64,000 bases of DNA, taken from the NCBI GenBank assembly GCA_039819785.1, contig JBCBRH010000007.1:1-64000 (forward strand), given 5' to 3'. The number at the start of each line of letters is the position of its first letter. Positions within the stretch are counted from its first letter, which is position 1. Shown here piece after piece: positions 63,439-64,000 of this stretch. The notes beneath the pieces are model-generated. The model saw only the letters and a program-made list of their open reading frames with translations. It did not search any database and was not told where the DNA came from. The position numbers and the translations under genes were made by a program. The stretch is from JBCBRD01 sp039819785. GTDB taxonomy: Bacteria; Pseudomonadota; Alphaproteobacteria; Rhizobiales; Hyphomicrobiaceae.

Positions 63439-64000
63439 ATGACGGATGAGAAGGACATTCACGCACTCATCCTGACGCTGGACGAGGCACAACACATCGG
63501 GCGGTGCATCGACAGCCTTGCGGGGCAGTGCGCGAGTGTCACTGTAATCGACAGCGGCTCGCAAGATCAGACCGTGGCCATTGCCGAAGCCAAAGGTGCC
63601 CATGTCGTCGTCAACCCGTTTGTCAACCACGCAAGTCAGATCAATTTTGGCATCGACCATTTGGCTGACCACCAAGGCTGGCTGCTCCGCATCGATGCCG
63701 ACGAGGTGCTCGACGGAGATAGCAGGCAGACGCTGCGCGATGCTGTCATGAGCGCATCCGATGCGGTCGATGGTTTGCTCATCCAGCGACGCATCCACTT
63801 CCTCGGGCGGCGCATCCGCCATGGAGCCATCGAACCGAGCTGGCAACTCAGGCTCTGGCGCATTGGCCGCGGGCGGTGCGAGCAGCGATGGATGGATGAG
63901 CATATCCAGGTCAATGGACAGGTTGCCGAAACGGGTGTCGTGCTGAGTGACATCAACTTGAACTCGCTCACGTGGTGGACGGCGAAGCACAATGCCTATG
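63439..64000 (+). CDS. Family 2 glycosyltransferase, cut by the window end
   Basis: An open frame from the ATG at 63439 (behind GTGGAGCGG) runs to the end of the window without a stop, giving 187 residues. It shows the GT2 fold: ALILTLDEAQHIGRCIDSL at the start, VTVIDSGSQDQTVAIAEAKGAHVV, and RIDADEVLDGDSR with the Asp-x-Asp metal site near residue 80. IQRRIHFLGRRIRHGAIEPSW and RLWRIGRGRCEQRWMDEH follow, blocks common in polysaccharide and lipopolysaccharide glycosyltransferases. It lies 18 bp after the methyltransferase, in the same operon. The donor and acceptor cannot be read from this part. Confidence 0.9.
   Translation, partial: MTDEKDIHALILTLDEAQHIGRCIDSLAGQCASVTVIDSGSQDQTVAIAEAKGAHVVVNPFVNHASQINFGIDHLADHQGWLLRIDADEVLDGDSRQTLRDAVMSASDAVDGLLIQRRIHFLGRRIRHGAIEPSWQLRLWRIGRGRCEQRWMDEHIQVNGQVAETGVVLSDINLNSLTWWTAKHNAY

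Overview
The window reads as a GC-rich chromosomal segment of an alphaproteobacterium, probably marine or salt-tolerant. This is an inference from gene content: eukaryote-type glutamine synthetase II, an AtzE/HpxZ amidase pair, acuR-acuI, a complete Entner-Doudoroff operon, and genes to make and break down the compatible solute glucosylglycerol (GG). I saw no rRNA, tRNA, CRISPR array, insertion sequence or phage gene.

Layout. 1-1.9 kb: the end of an AtzE-type amidase with its small HpxZ/AtzH partner, then a degenerate stretch. 1.9-6.4 kb (minus): zwf-pgl-edd-eda, turning glucose-6-phosphate into pyruvate and glyceraldehyde-3-phosphate. 6.8-10 kb (plus): glpD and glpK. 10-19 kb (plus): glgX-malQ-glgP-glgB for glycogen and maltodextrin. 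19.1-25.2 kb (minus): gpsA, a HAD phosphatase, GG-phosphate synthase (ggpS) and a GG hydrolase, with a sodium:solute symporter divergent from them (25.4-27 kb). 27.2-30.3 kb (minus): glutamine synthetase II with a 165-residue Ala/Pro-rich N-terminal extension, and a glutaminase. 30.7-32 kb: an MFS transporter. 32.4-34.7 kb: tupBCA tungstate importer. 35.1-39.7 kb: an RND efflux pump without its outer-membrane channel. 39.8-41.5 kb: acuR-acuI for acrylate. 42.2-59 kb: a two-partner secretion pair, a 5,002-residue LktA-type filamentous adhesin and its TpsB transporter. 59-64 kb: surface polysaccharide genes (nucleotide-sugar epimerase, flippase, WcaF-like acetyltransferase, methyltransferase, and a glycosyltransferase cut by the window end), preceded by a fragment of an AstE/aspartoacylase-type gene.

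How the genes fit together. The first 27 kb form one economy around glycerol-3-phosphate and glucose. GpsA makes and GlpD consumes glycerol-3-phosphate. GgpS would join it to ADP-glucose, the HAD enzyme would remove the phosphate to give GG, and the hydrolase would split GG into glucose and glycerol. GlpK-GlpD then recover the glycerol and the Entner-Doudoroff operon burns the glucose. Glycogen genes supply or absorb the glucose side. The enzymes for ADP-glucose itself (glgC, glgA) and glucokinase are not here. Glutamine synthetase and glutaminase next door fit a cell that adjusts glutamate under salt stress, but that link is inference. The most interesting items are this GG module with a stand-alone phosphatase, the extended glutamine synthetase, the giant adhesin whose only six cysteines sit in three tight pairs, and a 5 x 7-bp repeat in front of acuR.
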